From NCBI GenBank assembly GCA_947500385.1, contig CANMSA010000004.1:124001-188000 (forward strand): a stretch of DNA of 64,000 nucleotides, read 5' to 3'. The notes below the pieces were generated by a model. The model did no database searches. It worked only from the letters and a program-made list of their open reading frames with translations, and was not told the DNA's origin. The DNA is from an uncultured Flavobacteriaceae bacterium (GTDB lineage: Bacteria > Bacteroidota > Bacteroidia > Flavobacteriales > Flavobacteriaceae). The translations under genes were made by a program, and so were the position numbers. Below, piece after piece: positions 7,125-15,365 of the stretch (positions are counted from its first letter, which is position 1; every line of letters begins with the position of its first letter).

Positions 7125-8368
7125 AAAATTTGACCAAAACGGTACATGTCTTCATACGAACAGTAAAAAGGCGCCGGTGCCAACCGGATAACATTTGGCT
7201 CACGCCAATCGGTAATCACTCCATTTTTCATCAAATAATCAAACAAAGGCCTTCCTTCGCCGTGTAAAAAGACTGAAAGTTGACACCCCCTTTCTCTCGG
7301 GGTAATGATCTCGAAAGTGCTTTCAACCTCATTATCAATTTCACCAAGAACGTACTCCAAATACGATACAATGCGATTTCGTTTTTCTATCAGGGTCGGC
7401 ATTCCTACTTCTGCAAACAATTCAAGCGAAGCCAAATAGGGCGCCACGGAGAGGATGGACGCATTGCTTATTTGCCATGCATCTGCATTGTGCATGGGTT
7501 CAAATTCGGGCTTCATCAGAAATCTGGTTTCCTTCTTGGTGCCCCACCAGCCTTCAAAACGCGGTATGTCGCTGCGATTGAGGTAGTGTTCATTGACATA
7601 AATTCCGGATGCATTCCCAGGACCGCTGTTCATGTACTTATAACTGCACCAAGCAGCAAAATCAACTCCCCAGGCATTCAATTTCAATTCAACATTCCCG
7701 GCCGCATGCGCAAGATCCCACCCGACATAGGCACCCGCCGCTTTCCCTGCTTTGGTAATGGCTTCCATATCAAAAACCTGACCATTGTAATAATTGACGC
7801 CCCCGATAAGAACAAGGGCGAGTTCATCTCCTATTTCATTAATTTTAGCAAGGACATCTTCGGTACGCCAATGGTGTTCACCTGCTCTTTTCTTTACTTC
7901 TATAATGGTTTCCGCGGGATCCAACCCATGCACCTTTACTTGGCTCTGAAACATATATTGATCCGACGGAAAGGCCTTTTCCTCGCATAGAATCTTAAAT
8001 CTTTTTTTGGTAGGTCGGTAAAATGACACCAACAATAAATGTAGATTTACGGTAAGTGTATTCATTACTGAAACCTCCTCGGTTTTGGCACCCACGACCT
8101 TGGCCAAAGGGGCCGCCAATTGCTCATGGTAATCCCACCAGGGCCGTTCGGCATAAAAATGCCCCTCCACGGCCAACTCTTTCCAATCGGTCATCACCTC
8201 ATTTACAAAGTCTGCGGTGCGTTTTGGTTGCAGACCCAACGAATTACCGGTAAAGTATATCACTTCTTTCCCGTTGACTTTTGGAAAGTGAAACGCTTCC
8301 CGGTATTTTGCCAAGGAATCTTCACAATCCAATGATTTTGCAAAGGCTAAAGTGTTCTGAAATTGCAT
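7097..8368 (-). CDS. kynU: Kynureninase
   Basis: A pyridoxal-phosphate enzyme that splits kynurenine or 3-hydroxykynurenine into (3-hydroxy)anthranilate and alanine. At 423 aa it has the family's normal length. Visible marks are ITGNSLGL-type substrate entry (YFTGNSLGLQPK), the cofactor-facing aspartate in YVGWDLAHAAGNVEL, and the Schiff-base lysine region DFAAWCSYKYMNSGPG, all standard for kynureninase. It completes the step after kmo (770-2152); with both, the cell can make 3-hydroxyanthranilate. The tryptophan dioxygenase and later quinolinate genes are not in the window. It is transcribed alone, away from the GNAT gene upstream. Confidence 0.97.
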   Translation of the reverse strand: MQFQNTLAFAKSLDCEDSLAKYREAFHFPKVNGKEVIYFTGNSLGLQPKRTADFVNEVMTDWKELAVEGHFYAERPWWDYHEQLAAPLAKVVGAKTEEVSVMNTLTVNLHLLLVSFYRPTKKRFKILCEEKAFPSDQYMFQSQVKVHGLDPAETIIEVKKRAGEHHWRTEDVLAKINEIGDELALVLIGGVNYYNGQVFDMEAITKAGKAAGAYVGWDLAHAAGNVELKLNAWGVDFAAWCSYKYMNSGPGNASGIYVNEHYLNRSDIPRFEGWWGTKKETRFLMKPEFEPMHNADAWQISNASILSVAPYLASLELFAEVGMPTLIEKRNRIVSYLEYVLGEIDNEVESTFEIITPRERGCQLSVFLHGEGRPLFDYLMKNGVITDWREPNVIRLAPAPFYCSYEDMYRFGQILKEGILALH

Positions 8369-8382
8369 TTCAAGGTTTTGTT

Positions 8383-8390
8383 CAAAAATA
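8383..8390 (-). promoter_or_regulatory. -7 promoter box for kynU
   Basis: The minus strand reads TATTTTTG, 15 bases before the kynU ATG. No convincing -33 element. Confidence 0.45.
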
Positions 8391-8416
8391 CGACTTCAAT
8401 ATCAATATTGGAGCGA

Positions 8417-8881
8417 TTAAAATCGCAGGCGCATTTCTACCAAGTGCTTTTTAAAACCAGTCTTCTCATACGCGCGAATAGCCCCGGCATTTTCCTCGTA
8501 TACCGTGAGCCGAATTTCCGTTAAGCCCTCTTTGGCGGCCCACTGCTGTAGCTCCTGTATAATACGCTTATTCAACCCCCTACCACGAAAGTCCGGATCG
8601 GTATACATAAAGCCCAGATAAGCATATAAGGCATGGTCTAAATACGGTTTTGCCTTCTTAATGATCGCGGAACCCGAGGCGACCAACCTTCCGTTAATCT
8701 CCGCTACTACCACTTCGGCCCGCTCGGAGCGTACCAATTCCGCTAAATCATAATAATTGATCACTCCTGGTCGTAGGGTAGGATCAAAGGGACGCTCGGC
8801 AGTGACTATTTCCTGTTCAAATCGCAGCAGCGAAGAAAGGTCCTCAATAGTAGCTGTTCGAATCTTGATAACGTCATTCAT
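8417..8881 (-). CDS. GNAT-family N-acetyltransferase
   Basis: A 154-residue single-domain acetyltransferase. The acetyl-CoA loop is seen as DFRGRGLNKRIIQEL (Q/RxxGxG/A motif A) after a beta strand (AYLGFMYTDP), and motif B as YEENAGAIRAYEKTGFKKH. This is the usual GNAT order and length. The acceptor (amine, protein or antibiotic) cannot be told. It is divergent from the O-methyltransferase at 8945, and the two promoters overlap in one palindrome at 8924-8940. Confidence 0.9.
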   Translation of the reverse strand: MNDVIKIRTATIEDLSSLLRFEQEIVTAERPFDPTLRPGVINYYDLAELVRSERAEVVVAEINGRLVASGSAIIKKAKPYLDHALYAYLGFMYTDPDFRGRGLNKRIIQELQQWAAKEGLTEIRLTVYEENAGAIRAYEKTGFKKHLVEMRLRF

Positions 8882-8923
8882 TGTGAATCATATTAAGACT
8901 TTCAAGGTAGCAAATTTAATGGC

Positions 8924-8940
8924 TATTTTTGTCAAAAATA
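8924..8940. promoter_or_regulatory. Palindrome made of two facing -7 boxes
   Basis: TATTTTTG (8924-8931), one T, then CAAAAATA (8933-8940). Each half is a TAnnTTTG box on its own strand, so the promoters of the O-methyltransferase (+) and the GNAT gene (-) may share the same 17 bases. Confidence 0.5.
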
Positions 8941-8944
8941 ACCA

Positions 8945-9586
8945 ATGCATTTTCTATCACCCCAGTTGGAATCCTATATTGCCAATAGCTCTGAAGACGA
9001 ACCCGAATTGCTTCAAGAACTTACTAGGGAAACCCATCTTAAAGTGCTTAGGCCGCGAATGCTCACCGGTCATTTTCAAGGCAGGGTATTGAGTATGCTC
9101 TCAAAAATTATTCGTCCAAAAAACATACTGGAAATTGGCACGTATACCGGTTATTCTGCCCTGTGCTTGGCCGAGGGACTGCAAAAGGAGGGAACACTGC
9201 ATACAATCGATGTGAACGAAGAGTTAGCTGGGATTCAGCGTACATATTTCGACAAAAGTGGTTTCGGGAACAATATCGTTCAACACCTGGGAAATGCCCT
9301 GGACATTATACCAGGGTTGGATGGATTATTTGATTTGGTCTTTGTTGATGCAGAAAAGAAAGAATATACGCAGTACTTTGAAGCGGTGTTACCCAAAATG
9401 CGCTCGGGGGGCATTATTTTATCGGACAATGTCTTGTGGACCGGCAAGGTGGTAGAACCTATAGATCCAAAAGATAAAGCGACCAAAGCCCTTTTAGAGT
9501 ATAATGAAATGCTAAAAAACAGTGCACGCGTAGAAACCGTGCTATTGCCCATTCGAGATGGCCTTACCCTTAGTCGCGTACTTTAA
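8945..9586 (+). CDS. Class I SAM-dependent O-methyltransferase (COMT/CCoAMT type)
   Basis: A 213-residue enzyme with the catechol/caffeoyl-CoA O-methyltransferase layout. The SAM site I is NILEIGTYTGYSALCLAEGL, the ribose acid is in LHTIDVNEE, and the metal-binding region is DLVFVDAEKKEY with the later SDNVLWTGKV. It probably methylates a catechol-like hydroxyl using a divalent metal; the substrate is unknown. The -7 box at 8924 ends 13 bases before the ATG, leaving a leader of only a few bases. The gene stands alone, convergent with the PAP2 gene. Confidence 0.92.
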   Translation: MHFLSPQLESYIANSSEDEPELLQELTRETHLKVLRPRMLTGHFQGRVLSMLSKIIRPKNILEIGTYTGYSALCLAEGLQKEGTLHTIDVNEELAGIQRTYFDKSGFGNNIVQHLGNALDIIPGLDGLFDLVFVDAEKKEYTQYFEAVLPKMRSGGIILSDNVLWTGKVVEPIDPKDKATKALLEYNEMLKNSARVETVLLPIRDGLTLSRVL

Positions 9587-9612
9587 ACGATTATCTGGGC
9601 TGCGTATTTAAG

Positions 9613-10173
9613 TTACTTTTTATAACTAGGATTCAACTTCCCGTGCAGCTTATAAAAAAATACGGCAAAAGAGGTGCCGACCAATGCCCCGACCAAAATA
9701 TCGAGCGGATAGTGTACTCCAAGATAAATACGGCTATAGGAAAACAATAGCGGCCATACTAAAACTAGGGGAATCCATTTATAACGACTTCTTAGCAACA
9801 GTACCGCCATCACCGCAACACTAAAGGAGAAAGCTGCATGACCCGAAAAGAAACTAAAATCACTCGGTGTATGCAACAGCCGCATTAGCGGGTTTACCTC
9901 GGGATCGCTACTGGGGCGCAAACGTCCTACCGCTTGTTTTGTCCAAAAAATAGCCGTTGACACCAACAGAATCATCACTACGTAAACGGCCATCGCCAAA
10001 GCACCTTGTTTGAATGGATGCCGCCAAAAAACCAAAAAAATGATGAGCGCAAAAAGGGGAATCCATGGAGGGAATTTGGTGATGGTGAACCATAAGGCGT
10101 CGTATTGCTCAACCCCAAGACCGTTCAAAAACAAAAGCGTATCCCGATCCCATTCTAAAAGCCTCTCAAGCAT
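9613..10173 (-). CDS. PAP2-family membrane phosphatase
   Basis: A 186-residue integral membrane protein with the three PAP2 signature blocks: KQAVGRLRPS, FFSGHAAFSFS (catalytic His) and YSRIYLGVHYPLDILVG. Five or six hydrophobic helices surround them. Family members remove phosphate from undecaprenyl diphosphate, phosphatidic acid or similar lipids on the outer face of the inner membrane, so a part in carrier-lipid recycling is likely. It starts 6 bases after the tatA stop and is surely in one transcript with it. Confidence 0.92.
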   Translation of the reverse strand: MLERLLEWDRDTLLFLNGLGVEQYDALWFTITKFPPWIPLFALIIFLVFWRHPFKQGALAMAVYVVMILLVSTAIFWTKQAVGRLRPSSDPEVNPLMRLLHTPSDFSFFSGHAAFSFSVAVMAVLLLRSRYKWIPLVLVWPLLFSYSRIYLGVHYPLDILVGALVGTSFAVFFYKLHGKLNPSYKK

Positions 10174-10179
10174 ACCTGC

Positions 10180-10518
10180 TTAACTTCTTTTGATGGTTCC
10201 GCCTACATCATTGAGCCCTTTCTTAATAGGGTCGATTTCTTTTTTGATATCATCTGCAAGGCCAGAACCTAGATTTTTCTTAACATCATCGATGTCTTTT
10301 TTGATATCCGAAACGAAACTAGTATCGATCCCTTGCTTGTCGGCGCTTTTCTGTATCTCTTGTTTGATATCTTCGGTGGCATCTTTTAGCTGCCGCATAC
10401 CCTTTCCAAGACCTCTAGCGATATCCGGAATTTTATCCGCTCCGAAGACCATGACGACAATGAACATAATGAAGAAAATTTCACCGCCGCTTATGAATAA
10501 AAAGTAGGTAGAAAACAT
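10180..10518 (-). CDS. tatA: Sec-independent protein translocase TatA/TatB-type subunit
   Basis: A 112-residue protein with one N-terminal membrane helix (about residues 10-27, FFIMFIVVMVFG), the hinge GADKIPDIARGLGKG and an amphipathic helix, then a charged tail with DIKKDIDDVKK-type repeats. This is the TatA/TatB plan; the longer tail is common in Bacteroidota. It forms the pore-side subunit for export of folded proteins with twin-arginine signals. A likely Tat substrate, the M15 peptidase, is 16 kb away. It is cotranscribed with the PAP2 gene. tatC is not in the window. Confidence 0.92.
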   Translation of the reverse strand: MFSTYFLFISGGEIFFIMFIVVMVFGADKIPDIARGLGKGMRQLKDATEDIKQEIQKSADKQGIDTSFVSDIKKDIDDVKKNLGSGLADDIKKEIDPIKKGLNDVGGTIKRS

Positions 10519-10537
10519 ACTGTAAATATAGTCAAGA

Positions 10538-10572
10538 TAAAAAAGCCCCGTACATGACAGGGCTTTTTTTTA
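10538..10572 (-). terminator. Terminator of the M1 peptidase gene
   Basis: On the minus strand AAAAGCCCTG and CGGGGCTTTT (with one wobble) pair around a short loop and end in a T run, 20 bases past the M1 stop codon. Confidence 0.85.
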
Positions 10573-10589
10573 CTGAATTCCTTAAAAGA

Positions 10590-12899
10590 TTACTTTCCCT
10601 TGATCGTTTTCTTGATCTTGTCAAAATCGGAAGGCGCTTCCTTTTTAGGCCAGCTATTGTTAGTGGTATCAATATCGGCGGTCTCTGCTTTTGGATCCAC
10701 CACGATTCCTTTCAACTCTGATTCCGAGGCAATGACCACACTGATTTCTTTCCCATTTTTTCTCCAAACTTCAGGCGGGTAGGTAATATTTTCAGTGCTG
10801 CCATCTGCGTAAGTGTATTCCACAATGATCGGCATGGGTATTCCACCGGGCTTATCATAAGTGATTTCATAGAAGTACTTGGGTTCCTTCACTTCGGCAC
10901 GTTGCGCGGCCGTCATATTGTCCATCATAAACTCCTTAAGACTTTTAGAGCTTTCCGAGGGTGCCTTTCCTTTCAGGGAAGGGTCAAAATCGTCACTACC
11001 TTCTTCGACCATATAAACCAATGGGCGCAGATCCGCTTCTTTCATATTTCGGGCGGCCATATACTCCTTCATCTTTTGGTTCGGCTTATTTGAAACATAG
11101 TATTTCTTAATGCCCTTTACCCCTATGTCCACATAATCAGTCGTATAGAACCAACCTCTCCAGTACCAATCCAAATCGACCGCTGAGGCATCTTCCATGG
11201 TTCTGAAAAAATCTTCCGGAGTCGGGTGTTTGAACATCCATCTCTTGGAATAGGTCTTGAAAGCATGATCAAAAAGCTCTCTTCCCATAACGGTCTCACG
11301 AAGTATATTCAAAGCTGTCGCCGGTTTCCCGTAGGCATTGGGGCCTAATTGGTATACATTCTCCGGATTTGACATGATCGGGGAAATCGTAGTTTGGTCA
11401 CCGGCCATATACGGCACAATTTTAGACGGCGCACCTCTACGAGAGGGATAGTTTTCATTCGGAGCAATGGCTTCCGGGAATTTTTCCCCGAACTCTTGCT
11501 CGGCCATATACTGCATAAAGGTATCAAGACCTTCATCCATCCAACCCCATTGACGTTCATCTGAATTCACGATCATCGGAAAGAAGTTATGCCCTACTTC
11601 ATGGATAATGACACTGATCATCCCATACTTTACACGATCCGAATATTTTCCATCGGGTGTTGGCCTACCATAGTTCCAACAAATCATGGGATACTCCATG
11701 CCTTGATTTTTGGCATGTACCGAAATTGCCTTGGGATAAGGGTAATCAAAGCTATGCGCGGAATACGATAACAAGGTATGCGCAACTGCCTTCGTAGAGT
11801 ATTCCTCCCAAAGCGGATTTCCTTCTTTAGGGTATAATGAGACGGCCATAACGTCTTTATTACCCACCTTTACCGCTTGCATATCCCATATAAACCTTCG
11901 TGAGGTCGCAAAGCCATAATCCCGTACATTTTTGGCCTTGAACTTCCATGTTTTTTTCTTGTCGGAAAAACCTTTTGAAGCCTGTTCCGCTTCTTTTTGA
12001 TTTACGATAACAACGGGTTTGTCATACGACTTTTTTGCGTTTGCATATCGGGCAAGCATGGTTTTGGAAAACACCTCTTTTCTGTTTTGCAAGGTACCGG
12101 TGGCATCTAATATATGATCGGCAGGGACGGTAATATTCACCTCGTAATCCCCAAACGTAAGGGCGAATTCACCATTGCCCCAGAATTGATGGTTCTGCCA
12201 TCCTTCCACATCATTGTAGACAGCCATTCTGGGAAAAAACTGCGCTATTACATACGCCCTGTTTCCATCTTCAAATTCCTCATAACCAGACCGTGCACGA
12301 TTCACCGTATGATCCGGAATATTGAAATTCCATTTAATAGAGAAAGAAATCTGTTCCTTGCTCTTTAAAGGTTTAGGGAGGTCAATACGCATCATAGTGA
12401 AATTAATGGTATACGGCAACGGTTTTCCCGCGGCATCCTTAACATGTTCGATGACGAAGCCTCCGTCAAAATCTTCTCCCATATATTTGTCCGCAAAGGC
12501 CCCAATTTGTTGTGCAAACGCCACACTTTCACCATTTTTTAATTTGGCCTTTGAATCCTTGGCTCGGATGTTTTGATCCAATTGCACCCATAAGTACTCC
12601 AGATCATCTGGAGAATTGTTTATGTACGTAATGGTTTCGTCCCCGTAAATTCGATGATTCTTGTCATCAAGCTCTATGTTCATCACATAGTTGGCCTGTT
12701 GTTGGTAGTAATCGGGGCCTGGAGCGCCTGAGGCAGAACGGTACGTATTTGGGGTAGAAAATTCTTCCTTCAACTGTTTGAACAGACTCTGATTCGTATG
12801 TCCTGGTTCTTTTTCTTTCGGTGCCCCTTCCTGAGCAACTGCAACCGCTGAAAAAAGAAACAGCATGGCCACAGCATAATACTTAATTTTAGTCATCAT
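10590..12899 (-). CDS. Exported M1-family zinc metallopeptidase
   Basis: A 769-residue protein with a signal peptide (MLFLFSAVAVAQ, cleavage near residue 22). The N-terminal beta domain leads to the M1 catalytic domain. The exopeptidase-like motif QGMEYPM precedes the zinc site HEVGHN (about residue 430), and the third ligand lies in WMDEGLDTF about 20 residues later. The C-terminal part is extended and acidic, ending in Lys-rich sequence. It probably trims peptides in the periplasm or at the outer membrane. It has its own terminator; the leader holds a TGTTA...TAACA inverted repeat near 12955-12970 of unknown meaning. Confidence 0.92.
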   Translation of the reverse strand: MMTKIKYYAVAMLFLFSAVAVAQEGAPKEKEPGHTNQSLFKQLKEEFSTPNTYRSASGAPGPDYYQQQANYVMNIELDDKNHRIYGDETITYINNSPDDLEYLWVQLDQNIRAKDSKAKLKNGESVAFAQQIGAFADKYMGEDFDGGFVIEHVKDAAGKPLPYTINFTMMRIDLPKPLKSKEQISFSIKWNFNIPDHTVNRARSGYEEFEDGNRAYVIAQFFPRMAVYNDVEGWQNHQFWGNGEFALTFGDYEVNITVPADHILDATGTLQNRKEVFSKTMLARYANAKKSYDKPVVIVNQKEAEQASKGFSDKKKTWKFKAKNVRDYGFATSRRFIWDMQAVKVGNKDVMAVSLYPKEGNPLWEEYSTKAVAHTLLSYSAHSFDYPYPKAISVHAKNQGMEYPMICWNYGRPTPDGKYSDRVKYGMISVIIHEVGHNFFPMIVNSDERQWGWMDEGLDTFMQYMAEQEFGEKFPEAIAPNENYPSRRGAPSKIVPYMAGDQTTISPIMSNPENVYQLGPNAYGKPATALNILRETVMGRELFDHAFKTYSKRWMFKHPTPEDFFRTMEDASAVDLDWYWRGWFYTTDYVDIGVKGIKKYYVSNKPNQKMKEYMAARNMKEADLRPLVYMVEEGSDDFDPSLKGKAPSESSKSLKEFMMDNMTAAQRAEVKEPKYFYEITYDKPGGIPMPIIVEYTYADGSTENITYPPEVWRKNGKEISVVIASESELKGIVVDPKAETADIDTTNNSWPKKEAPSDFDKIKKTIKGK

Positions 12900-12956
12900 C
12901 GTTTTAATTAATTAGCACGGGAATGTAAAGTTTTTCTGAGAATTTGTTAATAAATG

Positions 12957-13463
12957 TTACAAGTTTAACATTCCTTTATAGTTCTCTTTGATCAGTACAA
13001 AACTTTTTTTCTTTCCATTGATTTTGAAGTGCACTACATTCTGTTGTTCGTCATAAAGATCGGTAAGTAATTGGTTGTGTATTTCTATCGATTGGGTTGC
13101 CTCCAAATCCACATCGGGCACTTCCAAATAGCAGATGACTACATCATTGTCATACTTCTTTGCCAAAAAATCAAAATTGCGCGCTTCTCCATTAATTTGA
13201 AAAGCAATTTTTTGTCTTAAATATTTCTCGATGTAGGCCTCCGTAGATTCCAATTCAAGTTCGGTGGCCAACCTACCGTGAATTTCATAGCGTTCCAATA
13301 GCAAATCTTCCAAATCATCTATAAAAATGCGACTGGTAATCTGTAATGCCCGATCTTTCGTAGAATAATTAACGTTTGTAACGCTGACATAAAATTTATG
13401 AACCGCTACAAACCCTAAAAGAGGAAGCAAAAAAAGTAAAAGGCATTTTTTTAAACTTTTCAT
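12957..13463 (-). CDS. DUF6702-family exported protein
   Basis: A 168-residue protein of a family found across Flavobacteriaceae, with an N-terminal hydrophobic segment (CLLLFLLPLLGFVAVHKFYVS) that acts as a signal or anchor. The mature part begins VSVTNVNYSTKDRALQITSRIFIDDLE, the family's hallmark, and is mixed alpha/beta. Family members are often linked to M1 peptidases; here it lies directly upstream of one on the same strand, with a 57-base gap. The function is unknown. The ATG at 13463 is chosen because the in-frame codon at 13472 is TTG. Confidence 0.85.
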   Translation of the reverse strand: MKSLKKCLLLFLLPLLGFVAVHKFYVSVTNVNYSTKDRALQITSRIFIDDLEDLLLERYEIHGRLATELELESTEAYIEKYLRQKIAFQINGEARNFDFLAKKYDNDVVICYLEVPDVDLEATQSIEIHNQLLTDLYDEQQNVVHFKINGKKKSFVLIKENYKGMLNL

Positions 13464-13582
13464 AGCAAACAATTTATTCCCACAAAAATAAACAAATCAC
13501 ATGCCAAAGATACTTTTAGCAACACCCATGTCATTTTCGGTCGAGAAATAGTGACGGCGATATATAGGCATACCAACTGCGT

Positions 13583-14356
13583 TTAATCAAGTTCGTTATT
13601 TCTTCTGTAGGCAACACTCTTTATACGCATCACATCCCAAATTTTTAAACGATCCTTGGTCGCAACGGCTTTTTGGAAACCGCTATCTACTTCACAGTAA
13701 TACAGGAAATCGTCGATTTTGTCTTGTGGTATTTTCAAATCACTGACAATCAAAGAATCTTTATAAAAGGTGCGCACCTTTTCCGTGCGTGCATACGTCT
13801 GTTCCTGTTTTACTTGATTTTTTAATTTTTTTGTACGCCCCGAGATGGCATTAAAGATAAAATCCAGACTTCGCGGATCGGTCGCGGTCAATAGCATGCG
13901 CTGTGTCTGGTTGGGAGGGGTTACATAGGCATTGGGTAAATTTAAAGTGGAAGCAGTGACGACGGGATCGATTTCTAACCGTTGGGCATCTCTGGTCATA
14001 TCCCCACTTAAGTTATAGGGCATCACGATCACCTCCTCCAATTGCGTTAGCGCTTCCTCCAAAGGTACCATTAGAAACTTGCTTTTGAGCATTTCTAGGC
14101 TCACCACCAATTCTTTTTTCTTGTATTGCACTGCTGAAAAGACAATGGTATCGTTCAATTGCGCGGTGATGGAAAAAAAACCATCAATATCGGTAATCGC
14201 AGCGCGCTGGGAAGTAATATTTAGTACATGGGTGGCCGCGACATCGCCATCTTGACTATATACTTTTCCGTTCAGTTCCTGAGGGCCAAGTGTTTGCGAA
14301 AAGACACTCGTTCCCATGAATGAAAGGAAAACCAGCAATAGGTTACTTTTCCCCAT
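13583..14356 (-). CDS. Exported CarboxypepD_reg-like protein, tandem paralogue 2
   Basis: A 257-residue protein with a signal peptide (ending VFSQ) and a carboxypeptidase-regulatory-like beta-sandwich at about 25-115 (LNGKVYSQDGDVAATHVLN, ITDIDGFFSI), finishing in LEEVIVMPYNL. A shared C-terminal segment follows (DSLIVSDLKIPQDKIDDFLYYCEVDS). The same layout and C-terminal motif occur in the next upstream gene, so the two are tandem paralogues. No beta-barrel is present, so these are not receptors. ATG 14356 is preferred over the TTG at 14359. It overlaps the upstream gene by 14 bases, so it is cotranslated. The function is unknown. Confidence 0.75.
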   Translation of the reverse strand: MGKSNLLLVFLSFMGTSVFSQTLGPQELNGKVYSQDGDVAATHVLNITSQRAAITDIDGFFSITAQLNDTIVFSAVQYKKKELVVSLEMLKSKFLMVPLEEALTQLEEVIVMPYNLSGDMTRDAQRLEIDPVVTASTLNLPNAYVTPPNQTQRMLLTATDPRSLDFIFNAISGRTKKLKNQVKQEQTYARTEKVRTFYKDSLIVSDLKIPQDKIDDFLYYCEVDSGFQKAVATKDRLKIWDVMRIKSVAYRRNNELD

Positions 14357-15107
14357 CAAGTCCTTTCAAATACGTTTTGCTATGGGTTACCAGGAAATCG
14401 ATCAGTTCAAACTCATTGCTTTTCTTGAGCAGTGTTTTTGCCGGCATCTTATCGTCTACATAAAACAAAAATCCATTTATTTGCTCTTGGGGAAGTTTTA
14501 AATCAACCACAAAAAACTCATCATCATATACCTGTCGTAACACTTCACTAGGTTTTAAACTAGGACCGTCATCTGCAGCCTTTTTACGTCCTGCCTTCAG
14601 CAACGCTTTGAAAATATTCACGAAGTTAATGCCATCGGTCATGCCTCTTTCACTTTGCGAAAGGGCTATGTTTTCCACTTCGGAAGAGCGATCAATTTCA
14701 TACTCGTACTTCTTAAACTCCGAACTTTTTACTTCTACAAACCGTTCTTGATCTTCTGGGGTGACCACCACCTCTTCCAATTCGGTCACCTTCTCGTTCA
14801 CCTCGACGACCAATCGGTTATTCTTAATAATTTCCTCGGTAATTTTCACAACCCTAAGCTGAAAATTAACAGCGGTGAAAGCCAAATCATCCCCAGCTTT
14901 CACACGAATCGCAAATCGCCCCTTCGCATCCGTAATCGTTCCATTTTCCGTAGTTATGTTGATGACATTCTCATTGGGAACGTTTACGTTTCGATACAAT
15001 ACTTGTCCCCGTAATAATATGCGGTCGTCTTCCTGCCCAAAAATGCAAGAGACGCTAAAAAAAAGAAGCAGAACAAATAGGGTAATTCGTGCGGTAGTTG
15101 TTTTCAT
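14343..15107 (-). CDS. Exported CarboxypepD_reg-like protein, tandem paralogue 1
   Basis: A 254-residue protein with a signal peptide (LFVLLLFFSVSCIFGQ) and a CarboxypepD_reg-like domain (LRGQVLYRNVNVPNENVINI, TDAKGRFAIRV). It has the KVTELEEVVVTPED junction, an acidic middle part and a C-terminal segment FFVVDLKLPQEQINGFLFYVDD, which matches its downstream paralogue. The pair is divergent from the 1044-residue fibre gene across 259 bases and may belong to the same surface system; that is inference from position only. Confidence 0.75.
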   Translation of the reverse strand: MKTTTARITLFVLLLFFSVSCIFGQEDDRILLRGQVLYRNVNVPNENVINITTENGTITDAKGRFAIRVKAGDDLAFTAVNFQLRVVKITEEIIKNNRLVVEVNEKVTELEEVVVTPEDQERFVEVKSSEFKKYEYEIDRSSEVENIALSQSERGMTDGINFVNIFKALLKAGRKKAADDGPSLKPSEVLRQVYDDEFFVVDLKLPQEQINGFLFYVDDKMPAKTLLKKSNEFELIDFLVTHSKTYLKGLDGEK

Positions 15108-15317
15108 ATGGATAAAGAAAATATAAGTTAGGTGGATAAAAAAACTCGCACCACTAAACTTTTGTTAATTTGTTCTTAAGGCAAAACTGCTTTTAAAGCC
15201 GTTTACCGAACATCCCGGTGCAAATTTAAAAAGCGTCCTTAAACGGGGATTGTTTGCTTTTTAACGGATGCTAAGTTCAATTTAACTAATAATAGTGGCT
15301 TACTAGCAAGATTAGTA

Positions 15318-15325
15318 TATTTTTG
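15318..15325 (+). promoter_or_regulatory. -7 promoter box (TATTTTTG) before the first fibre gene
   Basis: An exact TAnnTTTG match 40 bases before the ATG at 15366 in the 259-base divergent region. The -33 element is not clear. Nothing else certain is seen in this gap. Confidence 0.5.
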
Positions 15326-15365
15326 CCAACCCGCCATATTTAAAAATCTGAATAAATCTTAGTCT

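Noticed and set aside
12945-12970. TGTTAA/TGTTAC pair upstream of the M1 gene as a second pho-like array
   Set aside because: The spacing is 10 rather than 11 bases, only two units exist, and part lies in the coding end of the DUF6702 gene.
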